DNA of 64,000 nucleotides from Warburgia ugandensis (Eukaryota > Streptophyta > Magnoliopsida > Canellales > Canellaceae): the NCBI GenBank assembly GCA_035236585.1, contig CP141132.1, forward strand, positions 54,625,880-54,689,879, written 5' to 3'. The position numbers and the translations under genes are program-made. Position 1 is the stretch's first letter. Every line of letters starts with the position of its first letter. A model generated the notes under the pieces. The model worked only from the letters and a program-made list of their open reading frames with translations, was not told the origin of the DNA and searched no databases. Below are positions 60,641 to 64,000 of the stretch, one piece after another.

Positions 60641-60958
60641 TTTGAAAACATGATTATTAATTTTAGGCAAAAAAAAATTGACAAGTTTTGCACACTTTCA
60701 TTTTTACTGAGTAACCTGATTCTATGCCTCAGGAAGCATAGAATGTTTGCATCAAAAGATAGAAATAATTAGCATGACTAGTTTAATTCTGTGCTTATTT
60801 AGATCAAGTTGTTAGGCCTGAAATGTATCTTTAAACCAAGTTCACTAATGCAACTGGATTAGGAGTCATAGATGTAAGACTTTTTACAAGGACCATGTAG
60901 AAAGTTTAAGAGACCTAGACAATGCACATGTCATATTGGTGTGACTTTAAAGTTAACT
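60641..60958. other. Gene-free DNA
   Basis: No structure recognised before the LTR boundary. That boundary is uncertain by some tens of bases. Confidence 0.4.
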
Positions 60959-63590
60959 TGCAAGCACACAAATCAATTACAGTATTCTCATGTAAGCAAG
61001 GTCAATTCCACAAGGAATCTCAGGGATTTACAATGGATTGGATCCTATTCAAATTATTTAACTTGTGCCAAAAGGGAATGATTTGGATTAAATTAGGAGA
61101 TTAAAGTACTCAAATTAGAAATATGTATGGAATCAAAAACTAAAACTAAAAGGGAAACTTGCCTAATTTAAAACTAAACAATGAAAATGGAAACTTAAGT
61201 AACTAACATACACTTAACTAAAGGAAACTATAGAACTTTTATAAAGATTCAAACTAAGCATGAAACTTAAGGAAACTACTAAATTAGACACTTTCCTAAA
61301 TTAAAACTTATCTTACTTAAAACCTACCAAAAAATAAATTTTCTAAAATGTAAAAAGAAAACTTTCTAAACCTAAAAAAATATGCAAACAACTGATTAAA
61401 AATTTCTAAAATAATATCATGCAACTAACTTATCCAGAAGTCAAATAGGCAAGTGGTCTAGTACCATGCATGATCCATCGACTGAGCACATGATTCTATG
61501 GCCCAAAAGATGGCTATTTTTCATTATTTAGCAGTAAATTAACTTACAAAATAACTATATAATCTAATGAGCAACAAGAAAATCTAAATGGGTACCTAAG
61601 CATTCAAGAAAAAACAACGTTTAGGTGGCTGGAATTAAAGTACAAAATTAAGGGAAAAATAATTTCCAGATTTTAGTACTTAAGATCATTCAAAAAATCT
61701 CACATTAAAAAGCTATTAAAACAATAAATTATATGCAAGAAAATGACCCAGATCTCAAGTATTTTGATTAAATAATTAATCCATAACAAGAATTCCCAAA
61801 GAATTTTATCCCATCATGTTCAAATTACATGAAGAAATCAGACACATAAAGCGGTCTACAAGATATGTTAAGTGTGCACTATTCTTACTTGCAAAATTGA
61901 TTCTAAAAAAAAATAAAACTTCAATATAAATCTCCTAAACCAAATTAAAATGACATGAGAATAAAATCCATGAAGGAACTTAAGAGAAACAAGGGTTAAG
62001 TGGGTGAACTAATTAAGCCAAAACTACCCAAAACTAAGATCAAAATAAGGAGAAAAACGTGTAAAACTAAGTGGAAACTTAAGCCTCTTAGATGTCACTA
62101 CCAGAGGGAAGTTAAATTAGATCTTAATGGAATAAGCAATGAAAATTAGAGATTTAGAATCAAGAAAGAATGGGAACAAGGGTGAAAGTAGGCATGGAAT
62201 TCAAAGAAGTAAAAATAACATGGAACAACTATGAAAGTAAATTACTAACCTGGAATTGGACAGAAAATAACCAAGAGAGTAATTAGAAAACAAGAGAATA
62301 AAAGCACCAACAAATTTCCAAAATCAAGCAACAACTTAAGCACTAAAGGAAAGCTAGAATTCAGGATTGTGTCAATCAACCTCTACTTGGAAAATTCGTA
62401 TGGAACATGGGGTTATATGTAAATAAGTGGTTTTCTAAATTAGGAAGGGGTTAAAAAATGGGAAAAGTGGCCCTAAGGTTTAGGTGTTGAATGAGGACGG
62501 TTAGGTGGGAGATGAAGTAGCAAGATGATGTAACAAAGAGAGGTGAAAAGATGACATAAGAGAGACAAGATGGCTGATTTCTAATTTTGATAAAGGGTAT
62601 AGGCATCTTTTTCCTACTAATTTTGTGATGTTTGGTTGATGGAAAGTCAAGGAATAAAATATTTGGAAAGATCTAGGGTTTTAGATCAATTGAATTGAAG
62701 TAGATCTAAGGTTTCCTATTCAAAAAACCACTTGATCACCAATTAGGAGAGTGGGGGAGGGGGTTCTTCCTCCCTTTGGATAGTTGCCCCCTCCTTCACT
62801 TAAGAACATGGAACCCTAGTAGGATGGGAAGATTAGGGTTAGGAAATGGATTATGAATGTGGGTTTTTCTCTCTTTATGGGTCCCATAATGCATGATCAT
62901 CTTACCTTTTAAATTAATCTAATAAAATTCCTTAAAATTCACACTTTTAACAAACGAAAGTTGCTTGAATTGATGCTCCAATTGTGTGACTCCATGTGGG
63001 ACTCCTCCTTGGGTTGATGCCTCATTCCTTGGTGGATTAAATGGTTTCATTTCTTGGCTTCAAGGCTTAGTAGCACATATGTCTTATCACCCTTTTTTGT
63101 TGCTTTAATGACTTAAGTGGCTTGAATGACTCCCATGCAAAGGTGGTGAAAATGTATGACTTGGCCTTAGGCCTATTTCTAGTCACCTTTTGCTTCTCCA
63201 CTTGCCTTCTAGCTTACTCTAGGATAGTCTTAAATGTTCATCACACCTTGGATTGATGACATTTAGGCTTTGGCTTGCTTAAGTTTCCAAGTTAGATTAG
63301 AAAACTTCATGAATGTCTTCAATTTCCATCTCGATCAATCTCAACCTTTGGATTACCTTCTCAACACCCACAAAAGAAGAAAAACCCTAATTAATTTTTA
63401 GAAATTTATGATCATTCATATACTTACTCTAGATTGGCTTACAAATTTTTAAAACATCAAACTTTTGAATTATTAGGTTAGAAATGTATGTGTTACAAAA
63501 TTTCGGCCAAAACCCTAATTTAACACCATAAGTTATAACACATGGGCTATTAATTGGGTACCTTTTATACAAAATTGAACACTTATCACA
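60959..63590 (-). repeat. 3' LTR of second Athila/Tat-like element (~2.6 kb)
   Basis: Minus strand starts TGTGATAAGTGTTCAA. Plus-strand left end TTGCAAGCACAC parallels TGCAAGTGCACG at 12686, and GGTCAATTCCACAAGGAA parallels the GGTCAATCCCACAGGGAC at 12728. Longer than and diverged from the first element's LTR. The left boundary is approximate. Confidence 0.65.
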
Positions 63591-63603
63591 CCTCCCAACC
63601 AGC
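63591..63603 (-). other. Polypurine tract of second Athila/Tat-like element
   Basis: Minus-strand GCTGGTTGGGAGG before TGTGATAAG. Confidence 0.75.
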
Positions 63604-64000
63604 ATTTTACTAGTGTTAAGTAAAATATGCAGAAATCATAAAAACAAAATGGTTGCCATTTTCGTAAGTACTCACACATTTAGCATATGCCACAAGCCCT
63701 TAAGCCCTTAGGTTATCCTTAGTGGACAAGTTAAGCCTCATGAGGGTTTGCAGTGAATATACCGACAAAATTTAATAAGGCTACATCCTTTATTTTATGT
63801 TAGGGAATTCTTATCCATTAATACTATACTTGCTTTAACAACTTAATAGAGATGAATGAGAATTTTCACAAGTTATCCACATACCAAAGCTATTTTATTC
63901 CATTTTCATCTTAGAGTGTAGTGAGTGTGTAGCTACATAAGTTAGGACTTCTAAATAGATATGCTTATTGCTCCTTTGAAAAGATGTCTTGACCCCAAAT
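63604..64000 (-). other. 3' UTR of second Athila/Tat-like element
   Basis: Matches 7700-8100: TTTAGCATATGC, AGGTTATCC, GAGGGTTTGCAG occur in the same order. Non-coding in both. Confidence 0.7.

Larger units (their letters stand above)
60959..64000 (-). mobile_element. Second Athila/Tat-like element, 3' end (runs off right edge)
   Basis: Minus strand: 3' UTR 63604-64000, PPT 63591-63603, 3' LTR 60959-63590. The UTR matches 7700-8100. Coding parts would be to the right of the window. Confidence 0.75.

Overview
This is nuclear DNA of a flowering plant, AT-rich and made almost entirely of nested transposable elements. I see no convincing host protein gene, tRNA, rRNA or CRISPR array. The evidence is Ty3/gypsy LTR retrotransposons of Tekay/Del chromovirus type and Athila/Tat type, a CACTA (En/Spm) DNA transposon, a LINE tail, and solo LTRs with target-site duplications (TSDs). 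The species cannot be named from the sequence.

Layout, left to right. (1) 1-5904, + strand: 3' part of a long-LTR gypsy element (element 1) with a non-coding internal region; its 3' LTR is 3129-5904. (2) 5905-22863, - strand: an Athila/Tat-like element carrying gag and protease but no visible reverse transcriptase or integrase. Its 5' LTR is split by a complete second copy of the element-1 family (element 2, 13429-21844, - strand, TSD AGAGG). (3) 22864-25032: LINE 3' tail and a perfect (AC)51 microsatellite. (4) 25033-35634, - strand: a two-LTR Tekay-type element (element 3) with decayed gag, protease, RT, RNase H, integrase and chromodomain-type C terminus. (5) 36489-40258: solo LTR B (TSD GTATA). 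(6) 41735-55390: an older CACTA-family remnant interrupted by a 13-kb CACTA transposon (42274-55304, TSD TAT). That transposon holds a TNP2-type transposase pseudogene, a TNPA-like gene, several arrays of inverted subterminal repeats, and solo LTR A (43724-46644, TSD GCCTC). (7) 55785-59903, + strand: another decayed gypsy element with gag and protease remnants. (8) 60060-60640: a GATC-rich degenerate minisatellite. (9) 60959-64000, - strand: the 3' LTR and 3' UTR of a second Athila/Tat-like element that runs off the window.

The most interesting points concern the 2.4-3.8 kb LTR family shared by elements 1-3 and both solo LTRs. Different copies share a block near the 5' end, a TATA box often set in a short palindrome, a CpG-rich patch, splice-donor and splice-acceptor-like sites about 1.7-2.1 kb apart, and a hairpin next to the acceptor. 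This suggests an intron contained inside the LTR. Elements 1 and 2 share a roughly 3-kb internal region without recognisable gag/pol, so they look like a non-autonomous family probably mobilised by Tekay-type relatives such as element 3. All coding regions found are broken by stops or frameshifts. Positions of homology breakpoints were read by eye and are approximate where stated.
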